In this document: in pieces, positions 16,108-25,751 of the stretch
Layout of the letters: every line of letters begins with the position of its first letter
Position numbering within the stretch: position 1 is the stretch's first letter
NCBI GenBank assembly: GCA_026125665.1
Contig: JAHCKS010000040.1
Coordinates: 1 to 41,438 of the forward strand
Reading direction: 5' to 3'
Length of the DNA: 41,438 bases
From: Rubrivivax sp.
GTDB taxonomy: Bacteria; Pseudomonadota; Gammaproteobacteria; Burkholderiales; Burkholderiaceae_C
Translations under genes and position numbers: made by a program
The notes under the pieces: model-generated
Told to the model about the DNA's origin: nothing
Database searches by the model: none
What the model saw: only the letters and a program-made list of their open reading frames with translations

Positions 16108-17826
16108 ATGCCAGCGAAGGAGGGAGTCGCGGTGGCCGCCACCGCGGTGGCGGTGGCCGCGCCGCTGCTGCTCGGGCACTGGGGCAGCGCCGGGCATGCC
16201 GTCTTCGCACAGACGCTGGCCGCGGGGCTGTGGGGCGTGGCGCTGGCCGGGTGGGCCTCGCTGCCGGCGCTTCCGGCCGTGCCCTGGAGGGCGCTGGCGC
16301 CGTTGTTGCTGGCCCTCGGCGGCGTTGCGGTCGGTGTCGCGGGGCACGCCGCCGTGCGGCAGCCGCCGGGCGGCATCTGGCTCGGCACGCTCGGGGTGCT
16401 GGCGGCCGCCGCGCTGGCAGCGATCGGCGGTGCACGGGCCGCGCGACACCGTCCCGAGTCGACTTCGCGCGCGCTGATGTGGGGGCTCGTCGTCGCCGCC
16501 TTCGCCTCGCTGCTGGTGGCGGCGCTGCAGCTGGCCGCGCCGGGCTGGGCTCCGTCGCTGTGGGTGGCACCGGCGCGCACACCCGGCCGGGCCAACGCGA
16601 ACCTCGACGACCCGAACCAGCTCGCGATGCTGCTGCTGTGGGCCTGGCTGGCCATCGCGGCGTGGACAGCCCGCGCACCGCTCGACCCCGCGGTCGGGCC
16701 GACGACGACGGCCTCGTCGCAGCCGCCGGTGATGCCGGGCGGCGGCTCGTTCATGCTGGCCATGCTGCTGCAGGTGGGCGTGGTGGCCACGGCCTCGCGC
16801 GCCGGCCTGCTGGCGAGCATGGCCGTGGGGCTGTGGTCGGCGCTCGACCGGCGCCTGCCGCGGCCGACGGCGTGGCTGCTGTGGATCACCGCGCTCGCCG
16901 GGCTGGCGATGACGCTCGGCCGCGCCATCGTCACGCCGGCGACCTCGCTCGGCGTGGGCGCCTCGCTCGTGCGGCCGGGCGCCCGCGGCGGCGTGTTCAT
17001 GGACACGCTGGAACTGATCCGCGGCGCCCCGCTCACCGGCGTGGGGTGGATGGAGTTCCAGCTCGCATGGACGCTCTCGCCCCTGGGGGACCGAGGGCCC
17101 CGCTACTACGACCACCCGCACAACATCGTGCTCGGCCTCGTCGTCGAGCTCGGCCTGCCGCTCGGCCTGGCCATCTGCGCCTGCCTGATCTGGGGTGCGC
17201 TGCGCCTGCTCGCTCGACTGCGCCGCACGCCGCCACACTGGCAACCGCGTGCACGCATGCTGGCGGCCCTCCTCGGGGTCGTCGGGCTGCACAGCCTGTT
17301 CGACGCGCCGTTCTGGTACGCCTACCTGCTGCTCCCGGCCGCCTGGGCCTGGGGTTGCCTCGTCGGGTTGCAGGCCGGCCCCCCGGCGCCCCCGCGCACG
17401 GCGCCCGGGGCAACGGCGCGCGCCCATCCCGCACTGCTGGCCGGCGGTCTGGCGCTGGCCGCCGGCGCGCTGGTGGCCGCGAACGATCTTCGCCACGCCC
17501 TGATGCCCTCGGCATCCGCGCCGAGCCGCCTGTTCGGCTACCTCGCGGACCACCACCGGGCCCTCGTCGCGCCGGATGCATCGCCCGAGCTCTTCGCCAG
17601 CGCCCGCTGGGGCACGCTCGACACGCGGCTGCTCGCGGCGTGGATCGCCGCCCTCGAGCGCGCCGGCCGGCAGGACCAGGCGCGTTTCCTGATGCAGCGC
17701 GCGCTGGAGTTCCGCGACCCGGCCTTCTCCGAGTGGCTCGGCGCGTGCCGCGGCTTCGAGGGGGCGGAAGCGCCGTCGCGGTGCCGCCCGCCCGAGCGCC
17801 CGCTGCACTGGCGCGAGCTCCGCTAG
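16108..17826 (+). CDS. PglL/Wzy-type O-antigen ligase-polymerase family membrane protein
   Basis: A 572-residue integral membrane protein with about twelve hydrophobic segments and a soluble C-terminal tail (from about 470). It resembles the Wzy_C/PglL family that transfers lipid-linked oligosaccharides to protein or lipid A on the periplasmic side. Two family stretches are visible: GRANANLDDPNQLAMLL (about 162-178), and YYDHPHNIVLGLVVELGLP in the large periplasmic loop, with the conserved histidine. The start at 16108 was chosen because the hydrophobic region begins there; the frame upstream overlaps phaZ. No glycan genes are next to it, so whether it is an O-glycosyltransferase (PglL), a polymerase (Wzy) or a ligase (WaaL) stays open. 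Confidence 0.75.
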   Translation: MPAKEGVAVAATAVAVAAPLLLGHWGSAGHAVFAQTLAAGLWGVALAGWASLPALPAVPWRALAPLLLALGGVAVGVAGHAAVRQPPGGIWLGTLGVLAAAALAAIGGARAARHRPESTSRALMWGLVVAAFASLLVAALQLAAPGWAPSLWVAPARTPGRANANLDDPNQLAMLLLWAWLAIAAWTARAPLDPAVGPTTTASSQPPVMPGGGSFMLAMLLQVGVVATASRAGLLASMAVGLWSALDRRLPRPTAWLLWITALAGLAMTLGRAIVTPATSLGVGASLVRPGARGGVFMDTLELIRGAPLTGVGWMEFQLAWTLSPLGDRGPRYYDHPHNIVLGLVVELGLPLGLAICACLIWGALRLLARLRRTPPHWQPRARMLAALLGVVGLHSLFDAPFWYAYLLLPAAWAWGCLVGLQAGPPAPPRTAPGATARAHPALLAGGLALAAGALVAANDLRHALMPSASAPSRLFGYLADHHRALVAPDASPELFASARWGTLDTRLLAAWIAALERAGRQDQARFLMQRALEFRDPAFSEWLGACRGFEGAEAPSRCRPPERPLHWRELR

Positions 17827-17901
17827 ACCCGCCGCGCCCAGGCCCGGGCACGGCGGACTGCACCCGACGCAGCGCCTGCGCCGCGCGCCCGGCCCGACGC
17901 G

Positions 17902-20900
17902 TCAGTCGGCCGCGCCCTCGGCCAGCTCGGGCGTGCGGATCTCGCCCGGCACACCTCTGCGCGCGAACAGCGTGTAGACGGTGGGCACGACGAACACCGT
18001 CAGCACGGTGCCCAGCGTCATGCCGCCGACGATGACCCAGCCGATCTGCTGCCGGCTCTCGGCCCCGGCGCCGGAAGCCAGTGCCAGCGGCAAGGCACCG
18101 AGCACCATCGCGCCGGTGGTCATCAGGATCGGCCGCAGGCGCAGGCTCGCCGCCTCGACCACCGCCTCCGTCACCGTGCGGCCCTGCTGGCGCAACTGGT
18201 TCGAGAACTCGACGATCAGGATGCCGTGTTTGGTGATGAGGCCCACCAGCGTGATGAGGCCGATCTGCGAGAACACGTTCAGCGTGCCGCCCGTCAGCCG
18301 CATGGCCAGCAGCGCGCCCACCATCGACAACGGCACCGACAGCAGGATGACGAACGGGTCGACGAAGCTCTCGAACTGCGCCGACAGCACGAGGAAGATG
18401 AAGGCCAGCGCGAGCACGAACACAAGGCCGAGCGAGCCCGACGAGGCGCGGAACTCGCGGCTGACGCCGTTCAGCTCCGTCGCGTAGCCCACCGGAAGCA
18501 CCCTTGCCGCGGCCGCGTCCATGAACTGCAGCGCCTCGCCGAGCGAGTAGGTCGGCGCCAGGTTCGCCGTGATCGTGACCGAGCGCCGCTGGTTGAAGTG
18601 ATTCAGCTCGCGCGGGCTGACCGCCTCGCGCACCCTGACCAGCGAGGACAACGGCACCATCGTGTCGTTGCGCCCCCGCACGAAGATGCGCTCGATGTCC
18701 TCGGGCGTCACGCGGCCCTGCGCGCCCGTCTGCACCATCACGTCGTACTGCTCGGCGTCGCGCTTGTAGCGCGTCACGACGCGGCTGCCGAGCATCGTCT
18801 CGACCGTGCGCGCCACGGCCTCGACCGACACGCCCATGTCGGCGGCGCGCGCACGATCGACCTCCATGAAGATCTCGGGCTTGTTCAGCTGCAGGTCGAT
18901 GTCGGGCTGCACGATGCCGGGGTTGCCGCGCATCTCGGCCAGCATCTGCTGCGCCACGCGCGCCATGTTCTCGTAGCTGTCGCTGCTGACGAGCACCACG
19001 TTCAGGGGCTGCGAGCGGAAGCTCTGGCCCAGGCTCGGCGGCAGGCTCGGGAAGACGCTGACGCCGGGCAGCGACATCACCTCGGGCAGCAGCTTCTGCT
19101 GCAGGTCGCGTGTCGTCAGCTTGCGCTCCTCCCAGTCGACGGTGCGCAGCACGCTGAAGGCCTGCGAGACCTGGCCGCCGCCGATGAACATGAAGCGGCG
19201 ATCGAACTCGGGGTACTTCGACGCGATCGCGTCCAGCGCGTCGAGGTAGCGCGCCGTGTACTGCAGCGTCGCGCCGTCCGGGGCGCGCACCGGCATCGCG
19301 ATGACGCCGCGGTCCTCGTACGGCGCGAGCTCGCTCTTCGTCGTGCTGAACAGCCACCAGCTCGCGCCGCCGGCGGCGAGCATCACGCCGACGACGAGCC
19401 AGCGACGAGACAACGACCAGACGAGCGCGCGGCGGTAGCCGGCGGTCAGCGCGACGAGCAGCCGCTCCATGCCGCGGTCGAAGGTGCTCGGCCTGGGGTT
19501 GTGGCGCAGCAGCTTGCTGCACATCATCGGCGTCAGCGTCAGCGCGACGAAGCCGGAGACGAGCACGGCCCCGGCCAGCGTCAGCGCGAACTCGCTGAAC
19601 AGCCGCCCCGTGCGACCCGGCGTGAACGCAAGCGGCGCGAACACCGCCGCCAGCGTCAAGGTCATGGCCACGACCGCGAAGCTGATCTCGCGCACGCCCT
19701 TCAGCGCCGCCTGGAACGGCGTCATCCCCTCCTCGATGTGCCTGAAGATGTTCTCCAGCACGACGATGGCGTCGTCGACGACGAGCCCGATGGCCAGCAC
19801 CAGGGCCAGCAGCGTCAGCGTGTTGACGGTGAAGCCGGCCAGCGCGATGAGCGCGAACGCGCCGATCAGGCTGACGGGAATCGTGACCAGCGGGATGATC
19901 GAGGCGCGCAGCGTGCGCAGGAACACGAACACCACGAGCGCTACCAGCACGATGGCCTCGAGCACCGTCGTGAACACGGCCTTGATCGAGCGGTCGATGA
20001 ACACCGACAGGTCGTTCGCCTGCACGACCGTCACCGACGGCGGCAGGTCGCGCTGGATCAGCGGCATCACGGCGCGCACGCCGTCGGCCACCTCCACCGG
20101 GTTGGCCGTGGCGTTGCGGATGATGCCGGTACTGATCGACGGCACGCCGTTCAGGCGCACGCGGCTGCGCTCGTTGGCCGCCGCCTCCTCGACCCGCGCC
20201 ACGTCGCGCAGGCGCACGGTGTAGCCGTTCACCGTCTTCAGCGCGATGTCGTTGAACTGCGCCACAGTGTTGAGGTCGGTGCGCGCCGTGACGCTGAACT
20301 CGCGCTGCTGGCTCTCGATGCGGCCGGCCGGCACCTCGAGGTTCTGACGCCTCAGCGCGTCCTCGACGTCCTGCACCGTCAGGCGGTAGGCGGCGAGGCG
20401 GTCGGGGTCGAGCCAGATGCGCATCGCGTAGCGGCGGTCGCCGCCGACCTGCACGTCGGCGACGCCGGGCACCGTCTGCAGCCGCGGCTTGACGACGCGG
20501 TTGATGATGTCGGTGAGCTCGAGCGTGCTCATCGTCTCGCTCGTGTAGGCGAGCCAGATGGTCGGCGTGGCATCGGCCTCGACCTTGGCGATGACCGGCT
20601 CGTCCACCGCGTCGGGCAGGCGGCCGCGCACGCGCGACACGCGGTCGCGCACCTCGGCCGCGGCCGTGTCGGGGTCCTTGCTCAGGCGGAAGCGCACCGT
20701 GATCTGGCTCTGCTCGGTGCGCGAGATCGAGGTCATGATGTCCACGCCGTCGATGCCGGCGATGGAGTCCTCGAGCGGCTTGGTCACCTGCGACTCGATG
20801 ACCTCCGAGCTCGCACCCAGAAGGCGCGTGCTGACGTTGACCAGCGGCTCGTCGATGCGCGGGTACTCGCGCACCGACAGCTGCTTGAACGACACCAGCC

Positions 20901-20973
20901 CGACCAGCACCAGCAGCAGCGACATCACGGTGGCCAGCACCGGACGGCGGATCGACGTTTCCGACAGTCTCAT
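17902..20973 (-). CDS. RND-family efflux pump, inner-membrane subunit (HAE-1 type)
   Basis: The 1023-residue protein has the AcrB/MexB layout: an N-terminal transmembrane helix, two large periplasmic domains and two six-helix bundles. The proton-relay aspartates of helix 4 are D400 and D401 in GLVVDDAIVVLEN. The N-terminus (SETSIRRPVLATVMS) and REYPRIDEP are typical of the subgroup that includes MexK/OqxB-like and VexF-like pumps. It should drive drugs or other toxic compounds out with a periplasmic adaptor, encoded 33 bp upstream, and a TolC-like outer membrane channel that is not in the window. No local TetR- or MarR-type regulator is seen. Heavy-metal pumps (CusA type) are excluded by the absence of their methionine motifs at the expected places; this was judged by eye. 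Confidence 0.93.
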   Translation of the reverse strand: MRLSETSIRRPVLATVMSLLLVLVGLVSFKQLSVREYPRIDEPLVNVSTRLLGASSEVIESQVTKPLEDSIAGIDGVDIMTSISRTEQSQITVRFRLSKDPDTAAAEVRDRVSRVRGRLPDAVDEPVIAKVEADATPTIWLAYTSETMSTLELTDIINRVVKPRLQTVPGVADVQVGGDRRYAMRIWLDPDRLAAYRLTVQDVEDALRRQNLEVPAGRIESQQREFSVTARTDLNTVAQFNDIALKTVNGYTVRLRDVARVEEAAANERSRVRLNGVPSISTGIIRNATANPVEVADGVRAVMPLIQRDLPPSVTVVQANDLSVFIDRSIKAVFTTVLEAIVLVALVVFVFLRTLRASIIPLVTIPVSLIGAFALIALAGFTVNTLTLLALVLAIGLVVDDAIVVLENIFRHIEEGMTPFQAALKGVREISFAVVAMTLTLAAVFAPLAFTPGRTGRLFSEFALTLAGAVLVSGFVALTLTPMMCSKLLRHNPRPSTFDRGMERLLVALTAGYRRALVWSLSRRWLVVGVMLAAGGASWWLFSTTKSELAPYEDRGVIAMPVRAPDGATLQYTARYLDALDAIASKYPEFDRRFMFIGGGQVSQAFSVLRTVDWEERKLTTRDLQQKLLPEVMSLPGVSVFPSLPPSLGQSFRSQPLNVVLVSSDSYENMARVAQQMLAEMRGNPGIVQPDIDLQLNKPEIFMEVDRARAADMGVSVEAVARTVETMLGSRVVTRYKRDAEQYDVMVQTGAQGRVTPEDIERIFVRGRNDTMVPLSSLVRVREAVSPRELNHFNQRRSVTITANLAPTYSLGEALQFMDAAAARVLPVGYATELNGVSREFRASSGSLGLVFVLALAFIFLVLSAQFESFVDPFVILLSVPLSMVGALLAMRLTGGTLNVFSQIGLITLVGLITKHGILIVEFSNQLRQQGRTVTEAVVEAASLRLRPILMTTGAMVLGALPLALASGAGAESRQQIGWVIVGGMTLGTVLTVFVVPTVYTLFARRGVPGEIRTPELAEGAAD

Positions 20974-21006
20974 CGTGCCTCCTGCGGCAACGCCCGGCCG
21001 GGCCGG

Positions 21007-22281
21007 TCAGGGCTGTGCGCGGCCGCTGGAGGCCGCCGACGCGGCGCCGGCGCGCCCGCCGCCGGTGCCGCCCCCGGCACCACTCGCATTGCCCGGCGCG
21101 GCGCGCCCGACCTGCGCGAGGTCGATCACGCGCACCGGCGTGGCCTCCGAGCGCATGAGGCGCGCCTGGCCGGCGGTGACGACCATCTCGCCGGGCTGCA
21201 GGCCCTCGAGGATCTCGACCTTGCCCGGAACGCGCAGGCCGATGCGTGCCTCCAGCCGCTGCGCCGTACGGCGGCCCTCGGCGCCTTCGACCACCTTGAA
21301 CAGGAACTGCCGTGCGCCCAGGGGCACCAGCGCCTCCTCCGGCACGGCGACCGCACCCTCGCGCACGGCAAAGATGACGCGCGGGCGAGCGAACATCCCC
21401 GGCCTGAGCACCGCGCCCGGGTTCTGCACGCGTGCACGCACGGTGAGCGCGCGCCCGTTGGCGTCGACCTGCGAGTCCAGCGCCACGACCTGCCCCTTGA
21501 ACACCTGGCCGGGCATCGCGTCGAGCGTCAGCTCCATCGGCAGGCCGGCCCGTGTGCGCGCCACGTAGCGCTCGGGCAGCGCGAACTCGACCTCGAGCGC
21601 GGACAGATCCTCGATCTTCACGATGTCGGCACCGTCCTTGACGTAGTCGCCGACATCGACGACACGCAGACCGGCCACGCCGTCGAACGGCGCCAGCACG
21701 CGCATGCGCGCGAGCTGCGCCTCGGCCAAGGCGACCTGCGCCTCGGCCACTTGCAGCGCCGCGGCGTTCTGGTCCACCGCGCTCTGGCTGACGAAGCCCT
21801 GGCCGAGCAGCTCGCGGCTGCGCTGCAGGTTCGTGCGCGCGATGCGGGCCTGCGCGCGCGACTGCTCCAGCTGCGCGCGCTGCAGCGTGTCGTCGAGCTG
21901 CACCAGCAGCTGCCCGGCACGCACGGCCTGGCCGTCGGCGAAGCCGAGGCGGGCGATGCGCCCGCTGACCTCGGGCCGCAGCATGACGCCCTGGCGGGCC
22001 TTCAGCGAGCCGACGGCCTGCACGTCATCGACGATGGTCAGGGCCTCGGCCCGCGCCACCTCCACGGGGGCGGGCCCGCCTGCGCCGCCCGGCCCGCCCG
22101 GCGCACCGAGGCCAGCGGTCGCACCGCCGGCGCTGCTCGCCCCCGGCCGCGCCGCCGCATCCGCACGCGGCGTGGCGGCCACCGACGACGACGTCGAAGC
22201 CCCCGGCCGCTGGAACCACCAGGCCGCCGTGGCGACGAGGGTGATGCCAATGACGGCGACGCCTGTGTAAAGTTTCTTCAA
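21007..22281 (-). CDS. RND efflux periplasmic adaptor (membrane fusion protein)
   Basis: A 424-residue protein of the HlyD/AcrA family. It starts with a membrane anchor or uncleaved signal (MKKLYTGVAVIGITLVATAAWW), then an Ala/Gly-rich linker (about 27-75). A split lipoyl domain follows (about 90-125 and 195-225: GRIARLGFADGQAVRAGQLL and LAPFDGVAGLRVVDVGDYV), separated by an alpha-helical hairpin of about 70 residues, and then beta-barrel and membrane-proximal domains. No lipobox is visible. It bridges the RND pump encoded 33 bp downstream to an outer-membrane channel. The C-terminus is again rich in Gly and Ala. It is 87 bp downstream of rnhA on the same strand. Confidence 0.9.
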   Translation of the reverse strand: MKKLYTGVAVIGITLVATAAWWFQRPGASTSSSVAATPRADAAARPGASSAGGATAGLGAPGGPGGAGGPAPVEVARAEALTIVDDVQAVGSLKARQGVMLRPEVSGRIARLGFADGQAVRAGQLLVQLDDTLQRAQLEQSRAQARIARTNLQRSRELLGQGFVSQSAVDQNAAALQVAEAQVALAEAQLARMRVLAPFDGVAGLRVVDVGDYVKDGADIVKIEDLSALEVEFALPERYVARTRAGLPMELTLDAMPGQVFKGQVVALDSQVDANGRALTVRARVQNPGAVLRPGMFARPRVIFAVREGAVAVPEEALVPLGARQFLFKVVEGAEGRRTAQRLEARIGLRVPGKVEILEGLQPGEMVVTAGQARLMRSEATPVRVIDLAQVGRAAPGNASGAGGGTGGGRAGAASAASSGRAQP

Positions 22282-22368
22282 GAGGTTGTTCCGGCGCGGG
22301 CGAATCCGGCAACTCTATCGCCCTGTGCATGTCCGCGCTCGCGCGGGTTCGGGCGCAGTCGCCCGTGA

Positions 22369-22854
22369 TCAGCCTCGGCGGTGGCGGCTGCCGCCCGAGC
22401 CGGCGATGGCTTCGTCGACTCCGCGGTTCGCCAGTGCGTCCGCGCGCTCGTTGCCGGCATTGCCGGCGTGGCCCTTGACCCAGCGCCAGTGCACGTCGTG
22501 GCCGGCATTGAGCTGGTCGAGGCGCGCCCACAACTCGGCGTTCTTCACCGGCTTGCCGTCGGCAGTGCGCCAGCCGCGCAGCTTCCACTGGTGGATCCAG
22601 CTCGTGATGCCGTTCTTCACGTACTGGCTGTCGGTGTGGATGGTGACGCGGCAGCGCCGCTTCAGCGACGCGAGCGCCTCGATCACCGCGGTGAGCTCCA
22701 TGCGGTTGTTGGTCGTCTGCGGCGCGCCGCCCCACAACTCCTTCTCGTGCGAGCCGCTCGTGAGCCACACGCCCCAGCCGCCAGGCCCCGGATTGCCGCG
22801 GCAGGCGCCGTCGGCGTACACCACCACTTCGGCGTGGCCGCCCGCGGCGCTCAC
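22369..22854 (-). CDS. rnhA: Ribonuclease HI
   Basis: A 161-residue RNase HI that cuts the RNA strand of RNA-DNA hybrids. The DEDD catalytic carboxylates are all present: D15 ([11 protein letters not shown]), E53 (NNRMELTAV), D75 (HTDSQYV) and D139 (NERADALA). The conserved WRWVKGHAG carries the histidine that assists catalysis. The gene begins with GTG at 22854, whose last bases form a GTGA overlap with the stop codon of the methyltransferase gene, which implies translational coupling. The methyltransferase-rnhA pair is common in Betaproteobacteria, where dnaQ usually follows; here an RND adaptor gene follows instead. The C-terminal [10 protein letters not shown] is a short basic tail. Confidence 0.95.
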   Translation of the reverse strand: MSAAGGHAEVVVYADGACRGNPGPGGWGVWLTSGSHEKELWGGAPQTTNNRMELTAVIEALASLKRRCRVTIHTDSQYVKNGITSWIHQWKLRGWRTADGKPVKNAELWARLDQLNAGHDVHWRWVKGHAGNAGNERADALANRGVDEAIAGSGGSRHRRG

Positions 22855-23714
22855 GCTTCGCGGTGCGGCGCCGCGCGCGCCGCCGTCGCGCTGCCCTGGC
22901 GAGGCGCGACCGCAGCCGGCGCGGTGCGTGCCTTGACGCGCCGTTCCTGGCGCAGCAGCCCGACCAGCCGCATGCCGCGCACGCGCTTGACGGCACAGAT
23001 CAGGTACACCGCACCGAGCACGGGCCACCAGCGGTCGCCGAAGCGGTCCATCCAGGCGAAGCGCTGCAGCCAGCGCTCGCTGGCCAGCGGCGGCCGCCAG
23101 CAGCCGAAGCCGCCGGCCTCGACCTCGAAGCCGAGCAGGCGCAGCCAGTCGCGCGCCCGCCAGTAGCCGATGAAATCACCCGCCCGCGGCAGGAAGAGAC
23201 CACGCTCGCGTGCCAGGCCCATGCCGCGCCGCACATGCCCCAGGCGCTGCCGCAGGCCCCACAGGCTCGTCGGGTTGAAACCGACGATGACGACGCGCCC
23301 CTCCGGCACGAGCACACGCTCGACTTCGCGCAACGCCAGGTGCGGGTCGCGGGCCAGCTCCAGCGAGTGGGGCAGCACGACAAGGTCGATCGACGCGTCG
23401 GGAAAGGGCAGCGCCTCGAACTCGCAGTTCAGCGCCGGCAGCGGCGGCGCCGGCCGTTGCAGCAAGGCCTCGTCGACCGGCGGAGGCACCGGCAGCGGCT
23501 GGGGGACGTACAGCGTGTCGCTGGCCAGCCAGCGGTGCGGCATGCGGTTGGCGCGCAGGCCGTCGAGCTCGGGCAGCCCGAGCTGCAGGGCGTGGAAGCC
23601 GAACGCGTCGGCCACCGCCTGGTCCAGCCGCGCCTGCTCCCACGCGAGCAGGTACCGGCCGGGCGCGGTCTTCAGCCAGGCGGCCAACTCTATACTCGAC
23701 TCGTCGCGCGTCAT
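22851..23714 (-). CDS. SAM-dependent methyltransferase-like protein with degenerate motif I
   Basis: A 287-residue class I (type 11) methyltransferase-like protein. The middle of the fold is recognisable: [42 protein letters not shown] contains motifs II to IV in pieces, and [11 protein letters not shown] follows. The SAM-binding glycine motif, normally DxGxGxG, is replaced by [10 protein letters not shown] (about 44-53), so SAM binding may be altered or lost. This is a trait of the group found beside rnhA in beta- and gammaproteobacteria. The last 40 residues are rich in Ala and Arg. It overlaps rnhA by 4 nt (GTGA) and is divergent from the MltD gene. Substrate unknown. Confidence 0.8.
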   Translation of the reverse strand: MTRDESSIELAAWLKTAPGRYLLAWEQARLDQAVADAFGFHALQLGLPELDGLRANRMPHRWLASDTLYVPQPLPVPPPVDEALLQRPAPPLPALNCEFEALPFPDASIDLVVLPHSLELARDPHLALREVERVLVPEGRVVIVGFNPTSLWGLRQRLGHVRRGMGLARERGLFLPRAGDFIGYWRARDWLRLLGFEVEAGGFGCWRPPLASERWLQRFAWMDRFGDRWWPVLGAVYLICAVKRVRGMRLVGLLRQERRVKARTAPAAVAPRQGSATAARAAPHREA

Positions 23715-23768
23715 GCTGTCGTGGGCTGCATCCTCGGCATCGAGCCGTCCGGCGCCACATGTGGAAGC

Positions 23769-23800
23769 GAACGGATGAACGGATCAACGGTTGGACGGAT
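23769..23800. repeat. Four imperfect tandem octamers
   Basis: Four octamers follow each other without spacing: GAACGGAT, GAACGGAT, CAACGGTT, GGACGGAT. They lie in the 182-bp region between the divergent methyltransferase and MltD genes. On the minus strand, TAGAAT (23804-23799) right beside them resembles a -10 box for the methyltransferase gene, without a good -35. The array may bind a protein or may be a simple slippage product. Confidence 0.6.
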
Positions 23801-23896
23801 TCTAGTGAGCCACCCTCCCGCACCCCGGCAGCCACATCTGCACCACATGTCGCAGGCCTTGCACGGCGCGCCACCCGGGCCGTCGAAACGATTCCG

Positions 23897-25639
23897 ATGA
23901 CGAGCGGCAGAGAGTGGCGCGGCCACCGTCGGCCGCCAACGACGGTGCCGCGCGGCTTGCTGCTGGTGCTGTGCTGCGTGGCCGGATGCGCGCAGTTGCC
24001 GCAAGGGGAGCGGCCGGCAGAACCGAGCCCGGCCGGCACGCCCATGGAAGCGAGGGTCGACGGCTCCGCCCTGCTGACCGAGGGCCAGGCAGTTCCCGCG
24101 GCCGCACCGACGACGACCTCGCAAGCATCCCGGTCGGCGCCGCCGCCCCCGACCGGCTCGGCGCCAGGCTCGAACGGCGGGGCGCCCGAGGCTGTGGTGG
24201 GCTCGCAGGTAGCCGCGTCCGGCGACGCTGCTCCCGCAGCGCGTGAGGCACCCCTGACCGTGGCGCCGGCGCCCGAGCCGCTTCCGCCCGCACCCCGCGT
24301 CCGGCTGGACCCGGAGCAGGACGCCGAACGGGCCGACCTCTGGCAGCGCATTCGAGACGGTCTCGTCATCCCCGACCTCGACAACGAACTGGTGCGCCGC
24401 TGGGAGAAGCACTACGCCGGCCAGCCCGACTACGTGCAGCGCATGGTCGAGCGCGGCGGGCGCTACCTGTTCCACATCGTCGAGGAGATCGAGCGCCGCG
24501 GCATGCCGATGGACCTGGCGCTGCTTCCGTTCATCGAAAGCGCGTTCGATCCGCAGGCGCTGTCGCGTGCCCGTGCGGCCGGGATGTGGCAGTTCATGCC
24601 AGGAACCGGGCGCCAGTTCGAGCTGACGCAGAACGTCTTCCGCGACGACCGGCGCGACGTGCTGGCCTCGACCCGTGCAGCGCTCGACTTCCTCGCCCGC
24701 CTGCACGAGCGCTTCGGCGACTGGCACCTGGCGCTGGCCGCCTACAACTGGGGCCCGGGCAACGTGGCGCGCGCCGTCGAGCGCAACCGGCGCGCACGCA
24801 AGCCTGCCGACCTCTCGTCGCTGGGCCGCATGCCGGCCGAGACGCGCAACTACGTTCCCAAGCTGCAGGCGGTGAAGAACATCGTCGCGCGGCCGCAGGA
24901 CTTCGGCCTCACGCTTGCGAAGCTCGAGAACCACCCGTACTTCCTCAGCGTGGCGATCGAGCGTGACATCGACATCGAGCTCGCCGCCCGGCTGTCCGGC
25001 CTGACCCTCGAGGAGTTCCAGCAGCTCAATCCGCAGCACAACCGGGCCGTCATCCTCTCGGCCGGAACACCACACGTGCTGCTGCCCTACGACAACGCGA
25101 ACCAGTTCGTGCGCGCGCTGGCCGATCACGACGGGCCGCTCGCCACCTGGACGGCGTGGGTGGCCCCGCGCACGCTGCGCACCGCCGAGGCGGCGCGCCT
25201 GGTCGGCATCGCCGAGGCGCGACTGGCCGAGGTCAACCGCATTCCCCCGCGCATGCTGGTGAGGGCCGGTTCGACGCTCATCGTGCCGCGCGGCGAGAAG
25301 ATGGCGGACGACGTGTCCGAGGAACTCGCCGACTCGGCGATGCTCGTGCTCGCCCCGGAGGGGCCCGGCGGCCGCACGACGACGCTGCGCGCCGGGCCCA
25401 AGGGCGACACGGTGCGTGCGGTGGCACGCCGCCATGGCCTGGCGGCCGCGCAGGTGGCGCAGTGGAACCGGGTGCCCATCGATGCCGTGTTCGCGCCCGG
25501 GCAGCGCATCGTGGTGACGCTGCCCACGCGCACCAAGGTCGTCGTCGCCGCGACGGGAGCACCGCGGGGCCCCGCCCGCTCGGCCCCGTCGCACGGCAAG
25601 GCCGCGCCGGCGATGCGCGAGAAGGTGGCTGCGCGCTGA
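23897..25639 (+). CDS. mltD: Membrane-bound lytic murein transglycosylase D-type lipoprotein
   Basis: A 580-residue lipoprotein. The signal sequence ends in LLVLCCVAGC with C31 as the probable lipidated residue. A Pro/Ala-rich linker (about 35-135) leads to a lytic transglycosylase domain (about 165-330), with E214 in LPFIESAFDP as catalytic acid and the family motifs AAGMWQFMPGTGR and AAYNWGPGNV. Two degenerate LysM-like repeats follow near the C-terminus (GIAEARLAEVNRIPPRMLV and RRHGLAAAQVAQWNRV). It would cleave peptidoglycan glycan chains at the outer membrane. The ATG at 23897 was preferred because it gives a proper lipoprotein signal; an upstream in-frame ATG at 23759 would bury it. In many relatives gloB lies between mltD and the methyltransferase gene; it is missing here. 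Confidence 0.9.
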   Translation: MTSGREWRGHRRPPTTVPRGLLLVLCCVAGCAQLPQGERPAEPSPAGTPMEARVDGSALLTEGQAVPAAAPTTTSQASRSAPPPPTGSAPGSNGGAPEAVVGSQVAASGDAAPAAREAPLTVAPAPEPLPPAPRVRLDPEQDAERADLWQRIRDGLVIPDLDNELVRRWEKHYAGQPDYVQRMVERGGRYLFHIVEEIERRGMPMDLALLPFIESAFDPQALSRARAAGMWQFMPGTGRQFELTQNVFRDDRRDVLASTRAALDFLARLHERFGDWHLALAAYNWGPGNVARAVERNRRARKPADLSSLGRMPAETRNYVPKLQAVKNIVARPQDFGLTLAKLENHPYFLSVAIERDIDIELAARLSGLTLEEFQQLNPQHNRAVILSAGTPHVLLPYDNANQFVRALADHDGPLATWTAWVAPRTLRTAEAARLVGIAEARLAEVNRIPPRMLVRAGSTLIVPRGEKMADDVSEELADSAMLVLAPEGPGGRTTTLRAGPKGDTVRAVARRHGLAAAQVAQWNRVPIDAVFAPGQRIVVTLPTRTKVVVAATGAPRGPARSAPSHGKAAPAMREKVAAR

Positions 25640-25751
25640 CTGGGCGAAGCCGACGGGTCCCGGAGCCACCGCAGGCGAAGAGCCCCTGGCCAAGGCGACA
25701 GCCGGGCCGCAGCGACACTGCCGCGCCCAGGCGACGCCCGGTCGAATAGCG

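Noticed and set aside
18226-22368. Plus-strand open frame of about 1,380 codons opposite the RND pump genes
   Set aside because: It mirrors the pump and adaptor genes, has biased His/Arg/Asp composition and no domain; a GC artefact.
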